From Postechiella marina (GTDB lineage: Bacteria > Bacteroidota > Bacteroidia > Flavobacteriales > Flavobacteriaceae): 64,000 bases of DNA. The translations under genes and the position numbers were made by a program. The stretch covers positions 593,497 to 657,496 of the forward strand of contig NZ_BAABCA010000002.1 of the NCBI RefSeq assembly GCF_039538365.1, read 5' to 3'. Below, one piece after another: positions 44,279-52,424 of this stretch. Numbering within the stretch: the stretch's first letter is position 1; each line of letters starts with the position of its first letter. The notes beneath the pieces are model-generated. The model saw only the letters and a program-made list of their open reading frames with translations, searched no databases and had not been told where the DNA came from.

Positions 44279-44325
44279 TTAGTCATTTAGCTTTAAAACA
44301 GCCATAAATGCTTGCTGTGGTATTT
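44279..44325 (-). repeat. Distal copy of the lepA 3' end (direct repeat DR1)
   Basis: The 43 nt at 44283-44325 are identical to 46166-46208, the last codons of lepA; with the four further bases 44279-44282 the match is 46 of 47. On the minus strand it encodes IPQQAFMAVLKLND and a stop TAA in a frame preserved as in lepA, but without the upstream gene. It lies 2 nt past the cotH stop. It is probably the original lepA tail, left behind after insertion of the cassette. Confidence 0.9.
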
Positions 44326-44327
44326 TG

Positions 44328-45581
44328 TTAAAATAAAGGCTTAATTGATTTTATATGATTTTCTCGCTCCTTAAAGTTCTCTTTTAGTAAATCAATGCTA
44401 CTGTACCATTCTATCATTGTATTGATATCTGAATATTTATCTATATGAATTGGCATGTATTGATGAATTGTGTTAAAGTTTTTATCAACTATATTATTAA
44501 ATTTTTCAGAAGAAAGTAAATTGTTATTCAATAATTCTTCATATCTAATATTAAATTGCATTTTAAAAGTTTCATCAGTATATAAAACATTAAAAAGATC
44601 TGTTATTGGGTTTTTTATAGCGTCTTTAGCAGAGTATTTAGTTGGTTTTTTTATAAAATCTAAAGGGTGGTCTTTAACTTTTCTTGTGTTAGCCCAATCT
44701 AAATCATAAACAACAAACCTAAAAGGAGCATCCTTAACTGCATAAAACCTCACATTATTATATGGCCAGTCTACGTTTGCAATATAAGTTTGAAATATTA
44801 TGTAGTCTATAAAGTTATCAATATCTATATTTTCTTTTAAGTATTCTAGGTTTTCTTCTTCTATTGCATTTATAAAGTTATCAATTCTATCAAAATCACC
44901 ATCTTTCTTTTCAACTTCACCAGGATAATTAATTTTGGCTAAAGTGATATTTTTCTTTTTTGTATTGTTTAATCTAGATACGCCATTTGTATTGCCTTCA
45001 GATCGTAAATTCATTATACCCAAAAAGGCATTGTTTATAAAGACGATAGCAGGTTCGTGATAAGTTAAATCTAGATTTAAACCAGCATTAATAGCGAGTT
45101 GTGTATACGAGGCGTCTTTAAGTAATGTTTCTTTAAAATCGTTCCCAGAATTACGCAGTCTAAAAGCTTTTACTTTTTTTAATGAATGATTTTGCAATAT
45201 TATTTCTGGGTTTATTAACGTATTATCATCGTTATCAAAACTATCGTCAAATTTTACTCCTAGAGATTTTAGTTTAAAAGTAGCAGATTCAGTTCCTTTT
45301 ATTTCTATTTCTACTAATTCATCTTCAATTAAAAGTGTATTGTTTCTGTATAAATTTAGATTAGCTTCTATTTCAACATCGTCTAGATAGTTTAAATACA
45401 TATTATCAAATTCCTCTTGATTAGCGGTAATGTTAATTACAGGGAATTCTGTATTAAAATCTGAAATAGTAACTGCATCTGAGTTTAAAAAATTCTCAGT
45501 TAGGTTTTCCCTGTATTTTGAACAATTAACAGAAAAAGTAAGTGTGATTATTAAAAAAAAATAGATGTATTTTTTTTTCAT
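44328..45581 (-). CDS. CotH-family protein (spore-coat-type kinase fold), lipoprotein
   Basis: This 417-residue protein has a lipoprotein signal (YIYFFLIITLTFSVNC). The C-terminal part contains typical CotH motifs: KAFRLRNSGNDFKETLLKDA, PAIVFINNAFLGIMNLRS and RFVVYDLDWANTRK, where the DLDW Asp corresponds to the kinase metal-binding motif of the family. CotH proteins are atypical secreted protein kinases in Bacillus; in Bacteroidota they are found as surface or periplasmic proteins of unknown substrate. It is the second gene of a two-gene cassette with the outer-membrane protein and is flanked by repeats of the lepA 3' end. Confidence 0.82.
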   Translation of the reverse strand: MKKKYIYFFLIITLTFSVNCSKYRENLTENFLNSDAVTISDFNTEFPVINITANQEEFDNMYLNYLDDVEIEANLNLYRNNTLLIEDELVEIEIKGTESATFKLKSLGVKFDDSFDNDDNTLINPEIILQNHSLKKVKAFRLRNSGNDFKETLLKDASYTQLAINAGLNLDLTYHEPAIVFINNAFLGIMNLRSEGNTNGVSRLNNTKKKNITLAKINYPGEVEKKDGDFDRIDNFINAIEEENLEYLKENIDIDNFIDYIIFQTYIANVDWPYNNVRFYAVKDAPFRFVVYDLDWANTRKVKDHPLDFIKKPTKYSAKDAIKNPITDLFNVLYTDETFKMQFNIRYEELLNNNLLSSEKFNNIVDKNFNTIHQYMPIHIDKYSDINTMIEWYSSIDLLKENFKERENHIKSIKPLF

Positions 45582-45583
45582 GA

Positions 45584-46144
45584 TTAAAATAATTTATAGG
45601 AAATACCTATTGAAAGATCTGAATTAGGCTGATTTATAAGATATAAGTTAGGGATATCAGACAGGTTATGCTTGAACATTAAAACAAGATCAAAATCTTC
45701 TTTTATGGCGTAACTTCCTTTAAAAATTAAAGAGCTTCTTAAATTGTGACTTGTTCTGAAATCAAAATCTTCAAAATCTTTATTATTACTTATAGCAACA
45801 CCTACTCCAATATTAATTTTATTTAGAATAGCGTGGCTTATTATAACAGGCAAATTAAGTTTTAAGCTTGTGGTTTTAAAATTAGATTTAGCAACTTTAC
45901 CAGAGCTAAAATACCATTGTGAACCTAAACCTGTTTCTGCAAATATGTTTTTGTATAGCTTAAATTTATAATTTACATTTATTTGAGTCAAGTATATGTT
46001 ATAGCCTTCAATATCTTCATTTACTAGTTTAAGGTTTTTATTTATACCAAAACCTGTTAGTATCTCCGCAGAAAATTGTTTTTGACTAAAACTTTTTAAA
46101 CTTATAAATAGAATAAAAAATAAGAGGGTAATTGTTTTGTTCAT
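45584..46144 (-). CDS. Small outer-membrane beta-barrel protein of unknown function
   Basis: This 186-residue protein has a signal peptide (MNKTITLLFFILFISLKSFSQ). Alternating hydrophobic and polar residues suggest about eight beta strands (FSAEILTGFGINKNL, NVNYKFKLYKNIFAETGLGS, FKGSYAIKEDFDLVLMFKHN). It ends in LSIGISYKLF with the C-terminal aromatic residue typical of outer-membrane proteins. It lies 17 nt after lepA and 2 nt before cotH, so it is probably translated as part of a lepA read-through transcript. The pair belongs to the cassette inserted at the lepA end. Confidence 0.7.
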   Translation of the reverse strand: MNKTITLLFFILFISLKSFSQKQFSAEILTGFGINKNLKLVNEDIEGYNIYLTQINVNYKFKLYKNIFAETGLGSQWYFSSGKVAKSNFKTTSLKLNLPVIISHAILNKINIGVGVAISNNKDFEDFDFRTSHNLRSSLIFKGSYAIKEDFDLVLMFKHNLSDIPNLYLINQPNSDLSIGISYKLF

Positions 46145-46161
46145 TATAAACTACTATAGCT

Positions 46162-46208
46162 TTAATCATTTAGCTTTAAAACAGCCATAAATGCTTGCTG
46201 TGGTATTT
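46162..46208 (-). repeat. Proximal copy of the lepA 3' end (direct repeat DR2)
   Basis: This is the 3' end of the intact lepA gene. The 43 nt 46166-46208 match 44283-44325 perfectly, and including the stop codon the match is 46 of 47. The copy restores the normal lepA C-terminus (IPQQAFMAVLKLND and stop). Together with DR1 it brackets the OMP/cotH cassette. Confidence 0.9.
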
Positions 46209-47958
46209 CTACATTACCAACTTGACGCATACGTTTTTTACCTTTTTTCTGTTTTTCTAGAAGTTTACGCTTACGCGATATATCTCCTCCATAACATTTA
46301 GCGGTAACGTCTTTACGTAAAGCCTTTACTGTTTCTCTCGAAATTATTTTTGCACCAATAGCAGCTTGAATAGGAATGTCGAATTGCTGACGAGGAATTA
46401 ACTCTTTAAGTTTTTCGCACATTTTTTTACCTATATTTTGTGCATTATCAGCATGAATTAATGCAGAAAGTGCATCAACAGGTTGTGCGTTTAATAAAAT
46501 ATCTAAACGTACCAGTTTCGACACTTTTAAACCAATTGGATGGTAATCGAAAGAGGCATAACCTTTAGACACTGTTTTTAAACGATCGTAGAAATCAAAA
46601 ACAATTTCTGCTAATGGCATTTCAAATATCAACTCAACACGCTCGGTTGTTAAATAGGTTTGATTCACTATAAGTCCACGCTTTTCAATACAAAGTGACA
46701 TGACATTACCAACAAAATCGGCTTTTGTTATAATAGTTGCTTTTATAAAAGGTTCTTCAACACGATTAACTGTAGAAGGATCTGGTAAATCTGACGGATT
46801 ATTTACTACAAAAGCCTCATCGGGTTCTTTATTGGTATAAGCGTGGTAAGATACATTGGGAACCGTAGTAATAACAGTCATATCAAACTCACGTTCTAAA
46901 CGTTCTTGAATAATTTCCATATGTAGCATTCCTAAAAATCCACAACGAAAACCAAAACCTAAAGCAGCAGAACTTTCTGGAGCAAATACTAACGAGGCGT
47001 CGTTAAGTTGTAATTTTTCCATAGAAGCCCGAAGTTCTTCATAATCTTCTGTGTCAACAGGATAAATACCTGCAAATACCATAGGTTTTACATCTTCAAA
47101 ACCTTCAACAATGTTAGTTGTAGGTTTTTCAAAATCTGTAATGGTATCGCCAACTTTTACTTCTTTAGCGGTTTTAATACCGGTTATTAAGTAACCAACA
47201 TCTCCTGTTTTTACACTCTTTTTAGCAACTTGTTCTAATTTTAGTGTACCAACCTCGTCTGCATAATATTCTTTATTTGTAGCAACGAATTTAATTTTTT
47301 GTCCTTTTTTAATTTCACCATTAAAAACTCTAAAATAAGTTTCAATACCTCTAAATGTATTGTAAACCGAGTCGAAAATTAAGGCTTGTAACGGTGCATC
47401 AGGATCGCCTTCTGGAGCAGGAACACGCTCTATAATAGCTTTTAAAATATTATCAACTCCAAAACCTGTTTTTCCGCTAGCGTGAATAACTTCTTCTGGG
47501 TCGCAACCTAATAAATCTACAATATCGTCTGTAACTTCTTCTGGGTTGGCACTTGGTAAATCTACTTTATTAAGTACCGGAATAATTTCTAGGTCGTTTT
47601 CTAAAGCTAAATATAAATTAGAAATAGTTTGCGCTTGTATACTTTGCGCAGCATCAACAATAAGTAATGCGCCTTCGCAAGCTGCGATAGATCTAGATAC
47701 TTCGTACGAGAAATCTACGTGGCCCGGTGTATCAATTAGGTTTAAAACGTACTTTTCGCCATCCAATTCATAATCCATTTGTATGGCGTGAGACTTAATG
47801 GTAATACCACGTTCGCGTTCTAAATCCATACTATCTAGTAACTGTGCTTGTTGCTCTCTAGCGGTTACCGATCCTGTATAATCTAATAAACGGTCTGCAA
47901 GTGTGCTTTTACCGTGATCTATATGTGCAATAATGCAAAAATTTCTAATGTTCTTCAT
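46162..47958 (-). CDS. lepA: Elongation factor 4 (LepA), ribosomal back-translocase GTPase
   Basis: This is a 598-residue translational GTPase. The G motifs are visible: AHIDHGKST (P loop), RGITI, DTPGHVDF and NKVDLPSA. The EF4-specific C-terminal domain is visible as AKCYGGDISRKRKLLEKQKK and GNVEIPQQAFMAVLKLND. The ATG at 47958 is chosen because the longer frame begins with TTG two codons earlier; AAGAAGA lies a suitable distance upstream. The 3' end overlaps the direct repeat described at 46162-46208. EF4 remodels stalled or mistranslocated ribosomes. Confidence 0.96.
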   Translation of the reverse strand: MKNIRNFCIIAHIDHGKSTLADRLLDYTGSVTAREQQAQLLDSMDLERERGITIKSHAIQMDYELDGEKYVLNLIDTPGHVDFSYEVSRSIAACEGALLIVDAAQSIQAQTISNLYLALENDLEIIPVLNKVDLPSANPEEVTDDIVDLLGCDPEEVIHASGKTGFGVDNILKAIIERVPAPEGDPDAPLQALIFDSVYNTFRGIETYFRVFNGEIKKGQKIKFVATNKEYYADEVGTLKLEQVAKKSVKTGDVGYLITGIKTAKEVKVGDTITDFEKPTTNIVEGFEDVKPMVFAGIYPVDTEDYEELRASMEKLQLNDASLVFAPESSAALGFGFRCGFLGMLHMEIIQERLEREFDMTVITTVPNVSYHAYTNKEPDEAFVVNNPSDLPDPSTVNRVEEPFIKATIITKADFVGNVMSLCIEKRGLIVNQTYLTTERVELIFEMPLAEIVFDFYDRLKTVSKGYASFDYHPIGLKVSKLVRLDILLNAQPVDALSALIHADNAQNIGKKMCEKLKELIPRQQFDIPIQAAIGAKIISRETVKALRKDVTAKCYGGDISRKRKLLEKQKKGKKRMRQVGNVEIPQQAFMAVLKLND

Positions 47959-48037
47959 AGTCAATCAATCTTCTTAAAAAGATTTGGCAAATATAGTTGA
48001 TTTGCCCGAGCTTTAATTATAATTTTAAATATAGCTT

Positions 48038-48241
48038 TTAAGCCATCATACTCCCGCAAATACCCAAACTTATAATAACATAAACTGCCGATAAGATAAA
48101 CAATACTTTTGCTGCTGTTTTTTTCTTTTTTAACAACACAAGTCCAATAATTGTCATTATAATGGCAGGACCAAACATAATACCAATAAATAAATATATT
48201 ATACCATCTAAATTCATATTCGGACTTAAAAGGTGTATCAT
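48038..48241 (-). CDS. Small two-helix membrane protein
   Basis: This 67-residue protein has two strong hydrophobic segments: IIYLFIGIMFGPAIIMTIIGLVL (about 14-36) and AKVLFILSAVYVIISLGICG (about 44-63), separated by KKKKT. A start at ATG 48217 (MNLDGI) is also possible. It lies 22 nt downstream of the radical SAM gene and upstream of lepA. The topology suggests both ends on the same side. It is not recognised; it could be a small partner of the neighbouring lipid-related enzymes. Confidence 0.6.
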   Translation of the reverse strand: MIHLLSPNMNLDGIIYLFIGIMFGPAIIMTIIGLVLLKKKKTAAKVLFILSAVYVIISLGICGSMMA

Positions 48242-48263
48242 AATTTTAGTTTTTGTAAGTTTA

Positions 48264-49658
48264 TTAAATCACTTCATTTCTAAGCTCTTCTAATCTCGCT
48301 TTTTTATCATCTCTATAAAACAAATTCATAGTTTCAAAAGGGATAATTTTATTGTCTTTATCTACAATATGCACGCACGATTTTTTAATAGCACGCACAT
48401 CAAAATTATAAGCATCAATAAATTGCATAATAATTACTCTAAACAAATTATCGTAACCCAAATTTGGCGCATCTATATTAGGTAAACAGCACATAATAGA
48501 TTTTAGGTTTTCTTCTGCAACTTCAACCGAGTTACCAGTGCTAAACAACTCTACCATTTTACCTTGTAACTGTTCGTCTTGCTCGTAAATAATCGTGTTT
48601 TTACTGTTGTCTAGCAAATCGTTAGGGTTAATATAACGTGTTAAAGGAAAAACTTCTCCACCTAATTTAAGTGCATAACCCATAACCAAAGCATCTGGGT
48701 TGCAAGGTACAGGTAGTAAATCGTCCGGATTAAAAATATCAGTCTGTTCCATTATTTTCCTGCGTACTTCAGTAATAGTCATTCTATCTGTTTCTGGATT
48801 AAAGTTATCCAAACGTCCAGCAATTTGTGTAGGTTGTAGTGTTACACCACGCACGCATTTTTGTAACAATGCGTAATCTATAATTTTTCCAATTTCGTTA
48901 TCGTTCAATCCTTTTTGTAGTGTAACCACTAAGGTTGTCGATAAGTTTACCGTATTTAAATTTGCTATAGCCTGTTTTCTAATATCATTTAAGTCGGCGC
49001 CACGTAATTCTCGTAACACACTGTTTTTAAAAGAGTCAAACTGTAAGTAAATTTCAAAATCTGGCGCATAGGTTTTTAACCGTTCTGCGAAAGCGACATC
49101 TTTAGCAATTTTAATACCATTTGTATTTAACATTAAATGCCTAATAGGTAGCGATTTTGCATAATCTAAAATCTCCCAAAATTGAGGGTGAATTGTTGGC
49201 TCTCCACCAGAAATTTGTACCACATCAGGTTCCTTTTCATTAGCAACAATAGTATCTAGCATTTGTTTTACCTCGTCCAAAGTGCGGTGTCTACCATAAG
49301 TTGGCGACGATCCTGCATAACATGTTGGACAAGTTAAATTACAGCGGTCTGTAACCTCTACAACGGTTAAACAACTGTGTTGCTCGTGGTCTGGGCACAA
49401 ACCACAATCGTAGGGGCACCCGTAATCGGTTTGGGTATTAAATTTATATGGTGTTTCGCTCGGTTTATTGTAGTTGCGTATGTTTTTATAATACTCAATA
49501 TCATCAGCAATTAACACCTTGCTATTACCGTGTTCTTTACAACGTTTTAACATGTATACCTTCTCGTTTTCGAACACAATTTTGGCGTCCACCCGTTTTA
49601 AACACTCAGGACACAAGCTTAAAGTAAAATCATAATAGGTATATTTTCTAACAGGCAT
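48264..49658 (-). CDS. Radical SAM protein of the Tes/MJ0619 class
   Basis: This 464-residue protein has several cysteine clusters: an N-terminal LCPEC (about 16-20), CPYDCGLCPDHEQHSC (about 80-95), and the radical SAM site CNLTCPTCYAGSS (about 105-117). C-terminal cysteines lie in IMCCLPN and KKSCVHIV. The arrangement is that of MJ0619 and tetraether lipid synthase (Tes), which act on lipid or pterin substrates. The gene lies 108 nt after an Lgt paralogue gene and upstream of a small membrane protein. The reaction in this organism is unknown; lipid-chain modification is an inference. Confidence 0.82.
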   Translation of the reverse strand: MPVRKYTYYDFTLSLCPECLKRVDAKIVFENEKVYMLKRCKEHGNSKVLIADDIEYYKNIRNYNKPSETPYKFNTQTDYGCPYDCGLCPDHEQHSCLTVVEVTDRCNLTCPTCYAGSSPTYGRHRTLDEVKQMLDTIVANEKEPDVVQISGGEPTIHPQFWEILDYAKSLPIRHLMLNTNGIKIAKDVAFAERLKTYAPDFEIYLQFDSFKNSVLRELRGADLNDIRKQAIANLNTVNLSTTLVVTLQKGLNDNEIGKIIDYALLQKCVRGVTLQPTQIAGRLDNFNPETDRMTITEVRRKIMEQTDIFNPDDLLPVPCNPDALVMGYALKLGGEVFPLTRYINPNDLLDNSKNTIIYEQDEQLQGKMVELFSTGNSVEVAEENLKSIMCCLPNIDAPNLGYDNLFRVIIMQFIDAYNFDVRAIKKSCVHIVDKDNKIIPFETMNLFYRDDKKARLEELRNEVI

Positions 49659-49679
49659 GTTTTAAATTTTATAACAAAT

Positions 49680-49774
49680 ATTTGGGCGTTACCCGAAAAG
49701 GGTCGGGCTTTACACTACAAGTTCTCGCACTTCCTACGTCAGGCTGTGGGCTTTTCGTTGCAATCCCTAACGCA
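49680..49774 (+). repeat. Dispersed flavobacterial intergenic repeat, copy B
   Basis: The plus strand reads TTTGGGCGTTACCC, then AAAAGGGTCGGGCTTTACACTA, then a middle segment with CTCGCAC and CCTACGTC, and ends GGGCTTTTCGTTGCAATCCC then TAACGCA. This is the most complete copy in the window. It is inserted between the radical SAM gene and the Lgt paralogue and overlaps the last codons of the latter. Confidence 0.65.
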
Positions 49775-50516
49775 CTCGTCTGTTTAATTTTAGACTAAAA
49801 ATAGTGGTTCTGTAATACAGCAAACAAATTAAACATAATATTTGAATTGTACTTAATCCAAGTACATAAAACACATTAGGTTTTAAAAACTCTATAAAAA
49901 ACCTAAAGGCAAAATATAAAATCATAAACCATTTAAAAAGATCGCCATTTTTTAATGTTTTAGTGTTTTTTATATGCTGTAAACCTAAAAAAAGAAGTGT
50001 TAAAAATACCAATTCGTAAAGCGATGTAGGGTGTCTTAAAAGGCCATCACCTAAATCCATTCCAAAAACCGAAGCGGTTTGGTTACCATAAGTAAACTCG
50101 TTAATACCCGATAAAAAACAACCAGTTCGCCCAATAAAAATGCCTAAAATAATAGGAAACACGAACAAATCGCCAGAACGCTCGTTTTCGCCAATGCTTT
50201 TTTTAGCAAGCTCTACACCAAGCAAACCGCCAAATAAACCACCCATTATGGTTTTGGTGTTTAATAACTGAATAATATTATTTTGAGTAAATGTAATAAG
50301 CGGGTTTTCTAAAAAACCAACCAACCTCGAACCAATTAAAGCCCCCAAAGCAGCACCAAGAATAATAGATAATCTGTTTCTAGAAGATATAATGTCTTTG
50401 CGTCTTTGCCTTAAAAACACATAATACCTAAAACCTAAAAAAAAGGCTAAATACTCTAAAACCAAGTGAATGTTAATGCTATATCCAAAAATTACAGGTT
50501 CAAACGGAATTTGCAT
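49767..50516 (-). CDS. Lgt (prolipoprotein diacylglyceryl transferase) paralogue
   Basis: This 249-residue integral membrane protein has seven hydrophobic segments. Lgt hallmarks are present in modified form: TIMGGLFGGLLGVELAKK (instead of HGG), GIFIGRTGCFLSG (instead of GRxANFxN), LLRHPTSLYE (the conserved RHPTQLYE) and YFAFRFFIEFLKP. The change of the catalytic histidine motif to MGG and the lost Asn suggest it is not the normal lipoprotein Lgt; it may transfer a lipid to another acceptor. The ATG is 4 nt downstream of a lipoprotein gene stop. The end overlaps a dispersed repeat. Confidence 0.85.
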   Translation of the reverse strand: MQIPFEPVIFGYSINIHLVLEYLAFFLGFRYYVFLRQRRKDIISSRNRLSIILGAALGALIGSRLVGFLENPLITFTQNNIIQLLNTKTIMGGLFGGLLGVELAKKSIGENERSGDLFVFPIILGIFIGRTGCFLSGINEFTYGNQTASVFGMDLGDGLLRHPTSLYELVFLTLLFLGLQHIKNTKTLKNGDLFKWFMILYFAFRFFIEFLKPNVFYVLGLSTIQILCLICLLYYRTTIFSLKLNRRVR

Positions 50517-50520
50517 TTAA

Positions 50521-51054
50521 TTAAATACCTAAAATTTTAGCATCAACTGCAAAAACGTTTTTTATGCTTATTTCAATTTCTTCGGCAGTGGTTTCGTCTG
50601 CTATAGCTCTTACACGTAAAGTAAAAGTATCTTCTTTAACATATTTTTCAAGCTCTTTGTTTAAAGTGTTTAATTCTAAAAAAGTAGCGTTTGTATTTTC
50701 TAAATCTATTAAGTTGGCAATTTCTATTTCGTCTTGGGTTTCTGTTTTAATATAGATGTAAATTTCTTTTAAAAAATTAAAATTAGCAGTGTTAGGCGAT
50801 ATTATATCTAGCGTCATGCTTTTTAAACGAATACTTTCAACCGAGTTTTTGTTGGTGTTATTGTTTTCGTAAGTAGCTTCGTTTTCGGTTTCAATATCTG
50901 GAGTATTTAAACTAATAGGCACGTTAATTATACTTACAGGAGGTATGGTGTACGTAGTTTCGTAATCTATATCAAATTTTGTAAGCTCGTCTATTACACT
51001 ACAATTAATAAGAGCTAGGCATAGCGTAAATAAAAGGCATAGTTGGTTTTTCAT
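50521..51054 (-). CDS. Lipoprotein of unknown function
   Basis: This 177-residue protein has a lipoprotein signal (MKNQLCLLFTLCLALINC). The mature part is acidic and beta-rich, with SIRLKSMTLDIISPNTAN, then IYIYIKTETQDEIEIANL and a C-terminal EDTFTLRVRAIADETTAEEI. It resembles a surface or periplasmic beta-sandwich as in many Bacteroidota lipoproteins. It is the first gene of a minus-strand block, 4 nt ahead of the Lgt paralogue. Its role is unknown. Confidence 0.65.
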   Translation of the reverse strand: MKNQLCLLFTLCLALINCSVIDELTKFDIDYETTYTIPPVSIINVPISLNTPDIETENEATYENNNTNKNSVESIRLKSMTLDIISPNTANFNFLKEIYIYIKTETQDEIEIANLIDLENTNATFLELNTLNKELEKYVKEDTFTLRVRAIADETTAEEIEISIKNVFAVDAKILGI

Positions 51055-51150
51055 GATTTTTTTTAGATTTAGATGTTAAATATACATATTTAGTATTAAC
51101 AAGGTGTTACCTTTATTTTCTAGTCGTTAGTAAGTGAATAATAAAAACTT

Positions 51151-51158
51151 TATTTTTG
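51151..51158 (+). promoter_or_regulatory. Probable -7 element of dusB
   Basis: TATTTTTG fits the Bacteroidota TAnnTTTG consensus, 16 nt before the TTG start of dusB. A -33 TTG at the right distance is not evident. Confidence 0.4.
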
Positions 51159-51174
51159 CATAAATTTTTAAGAT

Positions 51175-52170
51175 TTGGTAAAAATAGATAACATAGAACT
51201 TCCAGATTTTCCATTGCTTTTAGCGCCTATGGAAGATGTTAGCGATCCTCCATTTCGCGCTCTTTGTAAAGAACAAGGCGCAGATGTGGTTTATACCGAA
51301 TTTGTATCAAGCGAAGGGTTAATTCGTAATGCTGCCAAAAGCGTTATGAAATTAGATATATACGAAAAAGAACGCCCTGTTGGGATTCAAATATTTGGTG
51401 CAAATCTAGATAGCATGCTGCAAACTATAGATATTGTAGCAGAATCTAAACCAGATATTATAGATATTAACTTTGGTTGTCCTGTAAAAAAAGTGGTAAG
51501 TAAAGGAGCGGGAGCAGGTATTTTAAAAGACATTTGTTTAATGGAGCAACTTACTGCCGAAATGGTAAAACGCACCAATATTCCTGTTACTGTTAAAACT
51601 CGTTTGGGTTGGGATCACGACTCTATACGTATTGTAGAGGTTGCAGAGCGTTTGCAAGATGTAGGTTGTAAAGCTATTGCTATACATGGGCGTACACGTG
51701 CGCAGATGTATAAAGGCGATGCCGATTGGAAACCTATTGCTCAGGTTAAAAATAACCCGCGTATGCATATTCCAATTTTTGGAAATGGAGATGTTACATC
51801 GCCAGAACGCGCCATGGAAATGCGAGACGATTACGGTTTAGATGGCTGCATGATTGGTCGTGCTAGTATTGGTAATCCTTGGTTTTTTAAACAAGTAAAG
51901 CACTTTTTTAATACAGGTAAACACTTAGCACCAATTTCTTTAGAGGAGCGTGTTGAGGCTGCTCGTAGGCATTTACAAATGTCTATAGACTGGAAAGGTG
52001 AGGTTTTGGGTGTTTTTGAAACACGACGCCATTACACTAATTATTTTAAAGGCATTCCGCATTTTAAAGAATACCGCATGAAAATGGTAACTAGCGACCA
52101 CTCCGAGGATGTATTTGCTGCTTTCGATGAGGTGTTAGAAAAATTTGCTGGACATCAATTTACAGAGTAG
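51175..52170 (+). CDS. dusB: tRNA-dihydrouridine synthase (DusB type)
   Basis: This 331-residue FMN-dependent enzyme reduces uridines in the tRNA D-loop to dihydrouridine. LAPMEDVSDPPFRALCKEQG begins the TIM barrel. DINFGCPVKKVVSKGAGAGI contains the catalytic cysteine, followed by VTVKTRLGWD, IHGRTRAQMYKG, FGNGDVTSPERA and IGRASIGNPWFF. The start is TTG. It is convergent with the permease gene, with a 254-nt gap that includes a repeat copy. Confidence 0.93.
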   Translation: MVKIDNIELPDFPLLLAPMEDVSDPPFRALCKEQGADVVYTEFVSSEGLIRNAAKSVMKLDIYEKERPVGIQIFGANLDSMLQTIDIVAESKPDIIDINFGCPVKKVVSKGAGAGILKDICLMEQLTAEMVKRTNIPVTVKTRLGWDHDSIRIVEVAERLQDVGCKAIAIHGRTRAQMYKGDADWKPIAQVKNNPRMHIPIFGNGDVTSPERAMEMRDDYGLDGCMIGRASIGNPWFFKQVKHFFNTGKHLAPISLEERVEAARRHLQMSIDWKGEVLGVFETRRHYTNYFKGIPHFKEYRMKMVTSDHSEDVFAAFDEVLEKFAGHQFTE

Positions 52171-52327
52171 TTTTTAATGTTTTTTTCGAAGAATTTTTAG
52201 CTGTATTTTTTGTGAACTTTTCGTTTAGCAAATAGTTTAAGCTAGGTAAAATATGAACTTCTATAATTTATTAAAGATTTAATTTAAAAACATTTTTATT
52301 AAAATTAGTGTTGCCAAATCCAAATAT

Positions 52328-52415
52328 ACTCGCAAGAAGGATTGATGCGGCATCCTTTTTGTTTTTCTCAAAAAGATATAGCGGAAAGCCTGTTTGCCAT
52401 TTTTTATGGCAACTT
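52328..52415 (-). repeat. Dispersed flavobacterial intergenic repeat, copy C (divergent)
   Basis: On the minus strand the segment reads GGGCAAGTTGCC (with a short inverted repeat GTTGCCA/TGGCAAAC), then GGCTTTCCGCTATATC, then TTTTTGAG...AAAAAGGATGCC and GCATCAATCC. It parallels copies A and B in order (GGGC..., GGCTTT..., CAATCC) but has diverged in the first part. It lies in the dusB/permease convergent gap of about 254 nt, in which nothing else is seen. Confidence 0.55.
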
Positions 52416-52424
52416 GCCCAAAAA

